15,677 nucleotides of DNA from positions 1 to 15,677 of the forward strand of contig CAMHDB010000012.1 in assembly GCA_946183715.1 (NCBI GenBank), read 5' to 3'. Source of the DNA: an uncultured Oscillibacter sp. Lineage in GTDB: Bacteria; Bacillota; Clostridia; Oscillospirales; Oscillospiraceae. Position numbers and translations under genes: made by a program. Numbering within the stretch: the stretch's first letter is position 1; each line of letters opens with the position of its first letter. Below, one piece after another: positions 1-7,185 of the stretch. Below the pieces are notes generated by a model. The model was not told where the DNA came from. It was given only the letters and a program-made list of their open reading frames with translations, and did not search any database.

Positions 1-32
1 CACTCTTTCCCTACACGACGCTCTTCCGATCT
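1..32. other. Illumina TruSeq adapter contamination
   Basis: The first 32 bases match the Illumina TruSeq universal/read-1 adapter from its second base to its end (it begins CACTCTTTCCCTACACGACG and ends with the ligation-site GATCT). This is established knowledge of a sequencing reagent, not biology. Genomic sequence starts at about base 33, in the middle of a reading frame. It marks an untrimmed contig end, and it contains the only GATC in the window. Confidence 0.97.
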
Positions 33-33
33 C

Positions 34-93
34 TACCACGAAGTCACGGAGGAAGAGGAGCCGAAAGAAAACTCCGTGGACTTGTCCGCATGA
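34..93 (+). CDS. atpB: 3' end of probable ATP synthase a subunit (partial)
   Basis: An open frame runs from the adapter junction to a TGA at 91-93 and gives 19 residues of a very acidic tail (HEVTEEEEPKENSVDLSA). The beginning is lost at the contig end. The assignment to the membrane a subunit of F0 rests only on position: in most bacterial atp operons the a gene directly precedes the c gene, and c begins 68 nt downstream. The visible tail has no diagnostic residues. It could instead be an unrelated upstream protein. The gene-end call is firm, the name is inference. Confidence 0.5.
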   Translation, partial: YHEVTEEEEPKENSVDLSA

Positions 94-99
94 AAGCCT

Positions 100-126
100 C
101 TGCTTTCGCCGGACGGTCGAAAGCAG
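100..126 (+). promoter_or_regulatory. Intercistronic hairpin before atpE
   Basis: A perfect 9-bp inverted repeat lies in the 68-nt gap between the upstream gene and the c-subunit gene: CTGCTTTCG (100-108) and CGAAAGCAG (118-126), with a 9-nt loop. No T-run follows, so it is not an intrinsic terminator. It sits about 20 nt upstream of the GGGGGA Shine-Dalgarno of atpE. An mRNA processing or stability element favouring c-subunit expression is plausible, because c is needed in about ten copies, but that role is inferred. Confidence 0.45.
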
Positions 127-161
127 TCGAAAGAAAATACCTTGATGGGGGATAGAACACC

Positions 162-521
162 ATGAAACACAAGAAAGTATACGCCCTGCTCCTGTTGACC
201 TTCCTGCTGGCGGGACTGTTCGCCGTCCCGGCGCTCGCCGCCCCCGCGGATATGCCGCCCGAAATGGCCATGAGCGCCGCGCAGAGTGAGGGGCAGATTG
301 TCTCCGGCAAGGCTATCGCGTGCGGAATCGCAGTGGGCCTCGCCGCCGGGGCGGGCGCCGTGGCGATGGGTATCGCCGTCGCCAAGACGAACGGGAGCAT
401 TGCCCGTCAGCCCGAATCCGCCGGGGAAATCCGCTCTACGCTGATGTTGGGCCTCGTGTTCATCGAGACGGCGATTATCTACGCCCTGCTCGTGGCCATT
501 CTGATTATCTTTGTCCTGTAA
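162..521 (+). CDS. atpE: ATP synthase F0 c subunit with N-terminal signal-like extension
   Basis: This is the rotor-ring subunit that carries the coupling ion across the membrane. The last ~70 residues are a typical two-helix hairpin: helix 1 with a Gly/Ala-rich face (about 50-75), the polar loop ARQPE (81-85), and helix 2 with the ion-binding carboxylate in the motif FIETAIIY (E102). The protein is 119 residues, about 35-45 longer than usual. The excess is an N-terminal MKHKK, a hydrophobic core and ALA-AP, which reads as a cleavable signal peptide (cleavage near 26-27). The position equivalent to Gln32 of Ilyobacter tartaricus c is Met, which argues against the classic Na+ site and suggests H+ coupling. 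The start at 162 has the GGGGGA Shine-Dalgarno at 147-152. The stop lies 17 nt before atpF. Identity is certain; the signal peptide and ion choice are inferred. Confidence 0.95.
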   Translation: MKHKKVYALLLLTFLLAGLFAVPALAAPADMPPEMAMSAAQSEGQIVSGKAIACGIAVGLAAGAGAVAMGIAVAKTNGSIARQPESAGEIRSTLMLGLVFIETAIIYALLVAILIIFVL

Positions 522-538
522 AGGCGGGTGCAGAGGGA

Positions 539-1027
539 ATGCCACTGAATATTGACTTTCAACAGATTCTGCTACACCTGCTGAACTTTGCCATTCTCGC
601 GGCGGGGCTGTACTTCCTGCTCTACAAGCCCGTCAAGCAGTTTATGGCCAAGCGCATGAGCGTGTACGGGGAACGCGAGGCCGCCGCGTCGAAGAACGAG
701 ACCGAGGCCGAAAAGCTCCGGCAGAAGTACGAGCAGATGATTCTCGACGCGGACGAGGAAATCCAGCGGCAGAAGGCCGAAGCCAGCGAGGAACTCGAAG
801 CCGAAAAGCGTCTGCAACTCGAACAAGCGCGCGCGGAGGCCCGGAAAATCATCAGTACCGCGAGCAAGACGGCGGAAATCCGCAGTCAGAAGGTGTTGCA
901 GGACGCCCACGAGGAAGTACGGGCGATGGCGGTCGAGATGGTAGAGAAACTGGTCATGGAGTCGGGCGGGGAAGCGCTGGACGCGTTTTTAGACGCGGCG
1001 GAGAGAAAGCAGGCAGACAATGGCTGA
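539..1027 (+). CDS. atpF: ATP synthase F0 b subunit
   Basis: This peripheral-stalk subunit of 162 residues has a normal length. It has a single N-terminal membrane helix (about residues 8-28, ending at YKPVKQF, the usual b-subunit boundary) and then a long charged coiled coil rich in Glu, Lys and Arg up to about residue 140 that runs along F1. The ATG at 539 is chosen because it gives the canonical b N-terminus. The same frame is open further upstream over atpE but reads as nonsense there. The nearby purine-rich GAGGG sits very close to the ATG, and a second AAAGG lies about 14 nt upstream, so coupling to atpE translation is likely. The end overlaps the next gene by 8 nt. In mycobacteria delta is fused to b. 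Here b shows no delta-like extension, which matters because no separate delta gene exists in the operon. Confidence 0.95.
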   Translation: MPLNIDFQQILLHLLNFAILAAGLYFLLYKPVKQFMAKRMSVYGEREAAASKNETEAEKLRQKYEQMILDADEEIQRQKAEASEELEAEKRLQLEQARAEARKIISTASKTAEIRSQKVLQDAHEEVRAMAVEMVEKLVMESGGEALDAFLDAAERKQADNG

Positions 1028-2807
1028 GACGAAACACCGGGTCGTGTTGCAGAGCGACGCGCCCCCTACCGAAGAACAGAAGCGGCGTCTCGGCGCGTTC
1101 GTACAGAGAACCTACGATTTCGACGCCCCGATTGAGTGGGAGGAGACGCCGGAGCTTTCCGGCGGATTCCGTCTGCACGTTGACCGCGACTTGTACGACT
1201 GGAGCCTTGAGGGCCGCTTGCGGCAGTTCCGCGACAAAATGGCCCAGCTTCCCGCGGGCCCCAAAAATATTATGCCGCTGTTGCGCGACACGATGGAGAA
1301 GTTTTCGCCGGACGTACTCCGCGAGGAGCGCGGGGAGGTGGCGTCTGTGGGCGACGGTATCGCCCGCGTGAAGGGCCTCCCGAACGCCGCCTACGGCGAA
1401 GTGTTAGAGTTTTCCAACGGCGTCCGGGGCATGGTGCAGGACTTAAAAGAGGATTCCATAGGCTGTGTGCTGTTCCACGACGACGGGAGCGTAAAAGAAG
1501 GGAGTACGGCGCGCTGTACGGGCAACACCGCCGGCATGCCCGTCGGGATTCAGTTCCTCGGGCGCGTCGTCGACGCCCTCGGCACGCCCATCGACGGCAA
1601 GGGCGCGATTAAATTCGACGGCTACCGCCCCATCGAGATTCCCGCGCCGGGAATTTTAGAGCGTCAGCCCGTAGACAAGCCCCTCGAAACCGGGATTCTG
1701 TGCATTGACTCCATGTTCCCTATCGGGCGCGGACAGCGCGAGTTGATTATCGGCGACCGCCAGACCGGAAAGACCGCCCTCGCCGTCGATACGATTCTCA
1801 ACCAGAAGAACGAGAAAGTAATCTGTATCTACGTGGCAATCGGGCAGAAGTCCAGCGCGGTGGCGCAACTCGCCGCCAGTCTGGAAAAGCAGGGCGCCAT
1901 GGACTACACGATTATTATCAACGCCCCCGCCAGCGCCCCCGCCGCCGAACAGTATATCGCCCCCTACGCCGGGTGCGCTATGGGCGAACACTTCATGTAT
2001 ATGGGCCGCGACGTGCTGATTATCTACGACGACCTCAGCAAACACGCCATAGCCTACCGGGCGTTAAGTCTTTTGCTGGAACGCTCCCCGGGGCGCGAAG
2101 CCTTCCCCGGCGACGTGTTCTATCTGCACTCCCGCCTGTTGGAACGCTCCGCGCACTTGTGCGACGAACTCGGCGGCGGCAGTCTGACGGCGTTGCCCAT
2201 CATCGAAACGCAGGCCGGGGACGTGTCCGCCTACATCCCGACGAACGTCATTTCGATTACGGACGGGCAAATCTACCTCGAAAGCAACCTGTTCTTCTCC
2301 GGACAGCGCCCCGCGGTGAATGTGGGCCTGTCGGTGTCGCGTGTCGGCGGCGACGCCCAGACCAAGGCCATGAAACGCGCGTCTGGCTCGTTGCGTCTCG
2401 ACTTGGCCCAGTACCGCGAGATGGAAGTCTTTACCCAGTTCTCCAGCGACCTCGACGACACCACAAAGCGGCAGTTGATTTACGGCAGTGGCCTGATGTT
2501 ACTGTTGCGGCAGAACCAGTATTCGCCCATGAGCCGACACCGCCAAGTGGCCCTACTCGTCGCGGCGCTGTCCCATACGATGGTCGACATCCCGCAGAAC
2601 CGCCTCAACGAGTACCGCGAGGAACTGCTGACGACTATCGAACGGAGTAACCGCAACGAGTGCCAGCGAATCGACCGCAACGGCAAACTCGACGACGAAG
2701 ACCGCGAGCGCATTCTGAACACGGCGAAGAAGTTCGCGGAGGACTACCTGCGGCGTCTGCGGCGCAAGGACGAGGAGAAGTCCGCAAAGCAGGGCGGTGG
2801 CGCGTAA
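1020..2807 (+). CDS. atpA: ATP synthase F1 alpha subunit fused to a delta C-terminal domain
   Basis: This is the regulatory nucleotide-binding F1 subunit, 595 residues long against about 500-510 usual. Residues ~103-595 are a complete alpha: the beta-barrel start GEVASVGDGIARVKGL, P-loop GDRQTGKT (245-252), the Walker-B region LIIYDD (333-338) and arginine finger R441 in LSVSRVGG. Residues ~5-77 are extra and align without gaps of note to the C-terminal domain of delta (OSCP): a strand and TEEQKRRL helix, then ELSGGFRLHV, YDWSLEGRLRQF, matching the E. coli delta segments MAGVIIRA and IDGSVRGRLERL. The six-helix N-terminal domain of delta is absent. An alpha-type N-terminal helix (about 83-95) links the two parts. 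The gene overlaps atpF by 8 nt and meets atpG at TAATG. The alpha assignment is certain; the delta homology is my reading by eye, with high confidence. Confidence 0.95.
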   Translation: MAETKHRVVLQSDAPPTEEQKRRLGAFVQRTYDFDAPIEWEETPELSGGFRLHVDRDLYDWSLEGRLRQFRDKMAQLPAGPKNIMPLLRDTMEKFSPDVLREERGEVASVGDGIARVKGLPNAAYGEVLEFSNGVRGMVQDLKEDSIGCVLFHDDGSVKEGSTARCTGNTAGMPVGIQFLGRVVDALGTPIDGKGAIKFDGYRPIEIPAPGILERQPVDKPLETGILCIDSMFPIGRGQRELIIGDRQTGKTALAVDTILNQKNEKVICIYVAIGQKSSAVAQLAASLEKQGAMDYTIIINAPASAPAAEQYIAPYAGCAMGEHFMYMGRDVLIIYDDLSKHAIAYRALSLLLERSPGREAFPGDVFYLHSRLLERSAHLCDELGGGSLTALPIIETQAGDVSAYIPTNVISITDGQIYLESNLFFSGQRPAVNVGLSVSRVGGDAQTKAMKRASGSLRLDLAQYREMEVFTQFSSDLDDTTKRQLIYGSGLMLLLRQNQYSPMSRHRQVALLVAALSHTMVDIPQNRLNEYREELLTTIERSNRNECQRIDRNGKLDDEDRERILNTAKKFAEDYLRRLRRKDEEKSAKQGGGA

Positions 2808-3712
2808 TGGCCAACGTCAAGGAACTCAAGGCCCGTATCGAGGGCGTACAGGAGACGCGCAAAATCACGAACGCCATGTACCTCGTGGCGTCGACCAAGC
2901 TACGCCACGCGCGCGAGGCCCTCGACCGCACGCGCCCCTATTTCGACGCCATGCGGCAGGAAGTGGAGCGCGTGTTCCGCACCGGACAGAGCGCCGGGAG
3001 CCGCTACTTCTTCTCCGCCGAAGGGGAGATTCCCAAAAAGGGCGTCTGCGGCATTCTGGTCATCACCGCCGACAAGGGCCTCGCCGGGGCCTACAACCTG
3101 AACGCGCTCCGCAAGGCCGAAGAAATCCTCAAAGAGAAGCCCGATTCGCGGCTGTTCGTCGTGGGGGAGTACGGGCGGAGACATTTCCGCATGCGGCACC
3201 GCGCATTCGAGACCGACTTCCGCTTTACGGCGCAGGACCCGACGTTCAACCGCGCCCGCCAGATTTGCACGGAGTTGTTAGACCTCTACGACAAGAAGGA
3301 ACTCAATGAAATTGTCGTGGTCTACACGGAAATGAAAAGCTCTTTGAGTACGGAGACCATGCTACAGCACTTACTCCCCATAAGCCGGGAGCCGTTCGTG
3401 AGTGAGGAGGCCGACGAGAACGACGGGCAATTCGAGTTTTTGCCCTCGTTCGATGCCGTACTCGCCGCCGCCATGCGGAGCTACATCAGCGGGTTCATCT
3501 ACAGCGCGCTGGTCGACAGCTTTTGCAGTGAGCAAAATTCGCGTGTCACGGCGATGGACGCCGCCGGACGCAACGCCGAAGAGCTGTTGTCGGACTTGTC
3601 CCTACAGCTCAACCGGGAGCGCCAGAGTGCCATTACACAGGAGATTACGGAGATTTCCGCCGGGGCTATGGCACAGCGGCGGAATAACAACGGAAAGGGG
3701 GCGTCCTCTTGA
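2807..3712 (+). CDS. atpG: ATP synthase F1 gamma subunit
   Basis: This is the central rotor shaft of F1, 301 residues (family 285-300). The N-terminal helix (about 5-31, ELKARIEGVQETRKITNAM) and the C-terminal helix (about 215-290) form the coiled coil. Conserved C-terminal stretches are SEQNSRVTAMDAAGRNAEEL (241-260) and ITQEITEISAGA (276-287). The middle Rossmann-like part begins at KGVCGILVITADKGLAGAYN. The start is ATG at 2807, sharing its A with the TAA stop of alpha (TAATG), so translation is by termination-reinitiation. The frame is open upstream inside atpA, but that region is not gamma-like. The end overlaps atpD by 4 nt (TTGA). There is nothing odd in the protein. Confidence 0.97.
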   Translation: MANVKELKARIEGVQETRKITNAMYLVASTKLRHAREALDRTRPYFDAMRQEVERVFRTGQSAGSRYFFSAEGEIPKKGVCGILVITADKGLAGAYNLNALRKAEEILKEKPDSRLFVVGEYGRRHFRMRHRAFETDFRFTAQDPTFNRARQICTELLDLYDKKELNEIVVVYTEMKSSLSTETMLQHLLPISREPFVSEEADENDGQFEFLPSFDAVLAAAMRSYISGFIYSALVDSFCSEQNSRVTAMDAAGRNAEELLSDLSLQLNRERQSAITQEITEISAGAMAQRRNNNGKGASS

Positions 3713-5106
3713 ACTCGGGAGTAATTGTACAGGTTTCCGGGCCTGTCGTGGACGTGCGCTTTGAACCCGGAAAACTCCCCGGTATCCGGGAAGTCCTGTT
3801 CGTACAGGTCGAAAATCAGGAGCGCGTGATGGAAGTCAGCCAGCACGTAGGCCGCGAATGCGTGCGCTGTGTGCTGTTCAGCGGGAGCGAGGGCCTCCGG
3901 CGCGGCATGACCGTCACGGCCCCCGGGCGCACGATTACCGTACCCGTCGGGAAGAACGTGCTCGGGCGGATGTTCAACGTACTCGGCAACCCCATCGACG
4001 GCGGCGACGCCGTGCCGGAGGACGCCGAGCGGTGGAGTATCTACCGCAAGCCGCCCGGATTCGACCAGCAGAACCCGTCCGTGGAGATTCTCGAGACGGG
4101 TATCAAAGTCATCGACTTACTCGCCCCCTACGCGCGCGGCGGCAAAGTCGGCCTGTTCGGCGGCGCGGGCGTCGGGAAGACCGTGCTCATACAGGAACTT
4201 ATTCACAACGTCGCCATGGAGCACGACGGATACTCTATCTTTACGGGCGTCGGGGAGCGTAGCCGCGAGGGGAACGACCTCTGGCGCGAAATGCGCGAAA
4301 GCGGCGTCATCGACCGTACCGCTTTGGTATTCGGGCAGATGAACGAATCGCCCGGCGTGCGCATGCGCGTGCCGCTGTCGGGGCTGACGATGGCGGAGTA
4401 TTTCCGCGACAAGGAGCACCGCGACGTACTGCTCTTCATCGACAACATTTTCCGTTTCGTACAGGCCGGAAGCGAAGTCTCGACGCTTCTGGGCCGTATG
4501 CCGTCCGCCGTGGGCTACCAGCCGACGTTGGCAACCGAAATGGGCGAATTGCAGGAGCGTATCACGTCCACGCGGGAGGGTTCCATTACTTCCGTGCAGG
4601 CGGTCTACGTCCCCGCCGACGACCTCACCGACCCCGCCACCGCCGCGACGTTTACGCACCTAGACGCCACCACCGTTTTGAGCCGTAAAATCGTGGAGGA
4701 GGGCATTTACCCGGCGGTCGACCCGCTGGCGTCCACGTCGCGTATCCTACAGGCCGACACCGTAGGCGAGAAGCACTACTTCACCGCCCGCCGCGTGCAG
4801 GAAATGCTACAGAAGTACCGCGAATTGCAGGACATCATCGCGATTCTGGGCATGGACGAGTTGAGCGACGAGGACAAGGAGGTAGTCTACCGGGCGCGGA
4901 AACTCAAGCGGTTCCTGTCACAGCCCTTCCACGTCGGCGAAAAGTTCACGGGGATTCCGGGCCGCTACGTCAAGCTCGCCGACACCCTCGAAGGGTTCGC
5001 CGCGATTATCAACGGCGACATGGACAAGTACCCGGAGGCCGCCTTCTACAACGTCGGCACCATCGAGGACGCGCTCGCCAAGGCGAAAACGTTGGAGGCG
5101 CAGTAA
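3709..5106 (+). CDS. atpD: ATP synthase F1 beta subunit
   Basis: This is the catalytic F1 subunit, 465 residues, normal length. It shows P-loop GGAGVGKT (151-158), catalytic glutamate E183 in GERSREGN (182-189) and the DELSDED form of the DELSEED lever (383-389). All expected active-site landmarks are present. The start codon is TTG at 3709, overlapping the gamma stop as TTGA. It is supported by a strong AAAGGGGG Shine-Dalgarno at 3694-3701 and by the protein beginning exactly where beta subunits begin (SGVIVQVSGPVVDV). The use of TTG for a highly expressed protein is a little unusual and may depend on coupling. The end overlaps atpC at TAATG. Confidence 0.98.
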   Translation: MNSGVIVQVSGPVVDVRFEPGKLPGIREVLFVQVENQERVMEVSQHVGRECVRCVLFSGSEGLRRGMTVTAPGRTITVPVGKNVLGRMFNVLGNPIDGGDAVPEDAERWSIYRKPPGFDQQNPSVEILETGIKVIDLLAPYARGGKVGLFGGAGVGKTVLIQELIHNVAMEHDGYSIFTGVGERSREGNDLWREMRESGVIDRTALVFGQMNESPGVRMRVPLSGLTMAEYFRDKEHRDVLLFIDNIFRFVQAGSEVSTLLGRMPSAVGYQPTLATEMGELQERITSTREGSITSVQAVYVPADDLTDPATAATFTHLDATTVLSRKIVEEGIYPAVDPLASTSRILQADTVGEKHYFTARRVQEMLQKYRELQDIIAILGMDELSDEDKEVVYRARKLKRFLSQPFHVGEKFTGIPGRYVKLADTLEGFAAIINGDMDKYPEAAFYNVGTIEDALAKAKTLEAQ

Positions 5107-5531
5107 TGGCGGAAGAATTTCGGGTACACATTCTCGCCTCCGACCGCGACTTTTTCGACGGCGCGTGTACTTCCATTCGTCTCCCGACCATCGACGGGGA
5201 AATTGGCATTATGGCCCGGCATATCGACCTCGTCACGGCGCTGGTACCCGGCGAAATGTGGTACCGCCTCCCGGACGGCACCGAACACACGGCGGCAGTC
5301 AGTCACGGACTGCTCCGCATGGAGAATAACGATGTGCTGATTCTCGTCGACAGCGCCGAGCGCCCCGAGGAAATCGACATGGTACGCGCCCGCCGCGCCG
5401 CCGAACACGCCAAAGAAATCATGTTGCAGAGCAAGAGCTGGCAGGAGTATCTACAGACGCAGGCGAGCCTTTCGCGGGCGATGAACCGTCTGAAGGCTGC
5501 GCACCGCGCCGATTCGCGGGAATTTGACTGA
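5106..5531 (+). CDS. atpC: ATP synthase F1 epsilon subunit
   Basis: This is the rotor-foot and regulatory subunit, 141 residues (family about 130-140). Residues 1-84 form the beta-sandwich with the usual DGEIGIMARHIDLVTAL motif near residues 29-45. About 88-135 form the two C-terminal helices that can inhibit ATP hydrolysis (ERPEEIDMVRARRAAEHA, then the Gln/Ser-rich second helix). The start is ATG at 5106, overlapping the beta stop, with a GGAGG site at 5094-5098. It is the last gene of the operon and is followed by a long hairpin. A complete C-terminal domain suggests the auto-inhibitory conformation is possible, but that is inferred. Confidence 0.96.
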   Translation: MAEEFRVHILASDRDFFDGACTSIRLPTIDGEIGIMARHIDLVTALVPGEMWYRLPDGTEHTAAVSHGLLRMENNDVLILVDSAERPEEIDMVRARRAAEHAKEIMLQSKSWQEYLQTQASLSRAMNRLKAAHRADSREFD

Positions 5532-5539
5532 CGAAACCG

Positions 5540-5581
5540 GGAAACTGTACGGACACCGCGAGCGGCTTCCGTACAGTTTCC
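5540..5581 (+). terminator. Long hairpin after the atp operon
   Basis: A perfect 14-bp inverted repeat (arms 5540-5553 and 5568-5581, GGAAACTGTACGGA and its complement) has a loop that itself contains CCGC-GA-GCGG (5556-5565). It starts 8 nt after the epsilon stop. No T-run follows (GTCGTATG), so it is not a textbook intrinsic terminator. It may stabilise the 3' end of the operon mRNA or act with Rho. Confidence 0.55.
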
Positions 5582-5590
5582 GTCGTATGT

Positions 5591-5671
5591 CCCCTCCGTC
5601 GCTCCGCGTCGCCCCGGGCACGGCGGGGGAGGAAAAACAAGCCCCCGCGTCACCCCCACGGAGTGGGCGAC
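5591..5671 (+). promoter_or_regulatory. Hairpin-rich leader of purB
   Basis: Several complementary blocks lie just upstream of the purB Shine-Dalgarno. CCCCTCCGT (5591-5599) pairs with ACGGAGTGGG (5658-5667, one bulge). GTCGCCC (5608-5614) pairs with GGGCGAC (5665-5671). GCGGGGG (5623-5629) pairs with CCCCCGC (5642-5648). CCCAC (5655-5659) pairs with GTGGG (5663-5667). The first two stems compete for 5665-5667. I see no match to a known riboswitch and no clear promoter. A regulatory function is speculative because GC-rich sequence pairs easily. Confidence 0.3.
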
Positions 5672-5692
5672 ACTACAGAAAGCAGGTGGAAT

Positions 5693-7111
5693 ATGTCCCT
5701 TGACCGTTACGAGTCTCCGCTGTCGTCGCGCTACGCCTCGGCCTTTATGCTGGAATTGTTCTCGCACCGGAGGCGTATTGAGACGTGGCGGCGCTTGTGG
5801 ATTGAACTGGCCCGCGCGGAATCGCGTCTCGGGCTTCCCGTCACGCCCGCGCAGGTCGCCGAACTTGAGGCCCATTTGCACGACATTGACTTTGACGTAG
5901 CCGCCAAACGTGAGGCCGAAGTGCGTCACGATGTCATGGCGCATATCTACGCCTACGGCAAGGCCGCGCCGTCCGCCGCCGGGATTCTCCACCTCGGCGC
6001 GACAAGCTGTTACGTCACCGACAACGCCGACTTGATTCTCTATCGCGAAGGGTTGCGCTACCTCCGGGGCGGACTGCTGGCGGTACTGAAAAACCTGTCG
6101 GCGTTCGCGCGGGAGCACCGCGCCACCCCGACATTAGGCTATACCCACTATCAGCCCGCGCAGCTCGTGACCGTCGGCAAACGCGCAACGCTGTGGATGC
6201 AGGATTTTCTTTCGGACTTGGAAGAACTGGATTTCACCATTTCGCGTATGAAATTCTTAGGCTGTCGGGGCACGACGGGCACGGAAGCGAGTTTTATGGA
6301 CTTGTTCGAGGGCGACGGCGCGAAAATCGACGAGATGAACCGTCAGATTTCGGCGGCGTTCGGGTTCGAGACGTGCTACCCGGTATCGGGGCAGACCTAC
6401 CCCCGCAAGACCGACAGCGCAATCTTGAACGCGTTAAGCGCAATCGCGCAGAGCGCGTACCGTATGGCCAACGATATCCGGCTTTTACAGCACGACCGAC
6501 AGTTAGAGGAACCGTTCGAGAAACATCAAATCGGCTCGTCGGCTATGGCGTACAAACGAAATCCCATGCGTTGCGAGCGAATCTGTTCGCTGTCGCGCTA
6601 TCTGATGGCGGACGCCGCGAACGCGCCCATGACGGCTTCCGCGCAATGGCTGGAGCGCACCCTTGACGATTCGGCGAACCGGCGCATTTCCCTGCCGGAA
6701 GGCTTCCTGTGCGCCGACGCCGTGCTGAGGCTGTGCCGCAACGTCACGGACGGGTTGCGCGTCAATGAGAAAATCGTGGACAAGACCTGCCGGGAGTACC
6801 TGCCGTTCATCGCGACGGAAAACCTGATGATGGAGGCGGTCAAGCGCGGCGGGAACCGTCAGGAACTGCACGAGGTAATCCGGACTTGCTCTATGGCCGC
6901 AACGCTGAACATGCGCGAGGGCGGGCCGTGCGACTTACTCGACCGGCTGTCGAAAGAGGCGGCGTTCTCGATGACCCGCGCGGAGATGGAAGCGCTTCTG
7001 GAGCCGTCGCGGTACATCGGGCGGTGTCCCGAACAGGTCGACGCGTTTTTGTCGCAAGTCGAACCGCTCTTACAAGAGGCCAGCGCGGAGAGTGTGGAAA
7101 TCAACCTGTAA
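5693..7111 (+). CDS. purB: Adenylosuccinate lyase
   Basis: This cytoplasmic enzyme of purine synthesis cleaves SAICAR to AICAR and adenylosuccinate to AMP, releasing fumarate in both. It has 472 residues, like clostridial PurB proteins. The fumarase/aspartase-superfamily signature GSSAMAYKRNP is at 281-291 and carries the mobile-loop serine. The motif THYQPAQ with H152 and the stretch HLGATSCYVTDN are also present. The C-terminal part ATENLMMEAVKRGGNRQELHE is typical. The ATG at 5693 is chosen over an in-frame GTG at 5663 because AGGTGG (5684-5689) precedes it and the family N-terminus (SLDRYESPLSSRYAS) begins there. It lies 161 nt after atpC and ends at a terminator, so it is probably its own transcription unit. 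The product is AMP, linking loosely to the ATP synthase upstream. Confidence 0.97.
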   Translation: MSLDRYESPLSSRYASAFMLELFSHRRRIETWRRLWIELARAESRLGLPVTPAQVAELEAHLHDIDFDVAAKREAEVRHDVMAHIYAYGKAAPSAAGILHLGATSCYVTDNADLILYREGLRYLRGGLLAVLKNLSAFAREHRATPTLGYTHYQPAQLVTVGKRATLWMQDFLSDLEELDFTISRMKFLGCRGTTGTEASFMDLFEGDGAKIDEMNRQISAAFGFETCYPVSGQTYPRKTDSAILNALSAIAQSAYRMANDIRLLQHDRQLEEPFEKHQIGSSAMAYKRNPMRCERICSLSRYLMADAANAPMTASAQWLERTLDDSANRRISLPEGFLCADAVLRLCRNVTDGLRVNEKIVDKTCREYLPFIATENLMMEAVKRGGNRQELHEVIRTCSMAATLNMREGGPCDLLDRLSKEAAFSMTRAEMEALLEPSRYIGRCPEQVDAFLSQVEPLLQEASAESVEINL

Positions 7112-7121
7112 ACGGAAAACG

Positions 7122-7154
7122 GCCTCTCCCGTTGACACGGGGGAGGCTGTTTTT
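7122..7154. terminator. Terminator between purB and the tetR gene
   Basis: An 11-bp stem (GCCTCTCCCGT 7122-7132 dropped one base from the purB tail, and ACGGGGGAGGC 7137-7147, with one G-T wobble) has a 4-nt loop and is followed by TGTTTTT on the + strand. On the - strand the stem is followed by CGTTTTCC. It lies between convergent genes and probably stops transcription from both sides, more strongly for purB. Confidence 0.85.
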
Positions 7155-7185
7155 CACGCTGACGCCCGCCACGGGAAACGGCTTT

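Noticed and set aside
162..521. Na+-specific ATP synthase.
   Set aside because: The helix-1 Gln typical of Na+ c subunits is replaced by Met; only the Tyr and a Thr near the carboxylate are Na+-like.
320..538. Upstream extension of the b-subunit frame over the c-subunit gene.
   Set aside because: The sequence is frameshifted c-subunit code; the b subunit clearly begins at 539.
5663..5692. GTG start ten codons upstream for purB.
   Set aside because: It lies within predicted hairpin sequence, lacks a ribosome site and adds residues not typical of the family.
5303..6118. A 271-codon antisense frame across atpC and purB.
   Set aside because: It covers two well-identified genes on the other strand and reads as low-complexity sequence.
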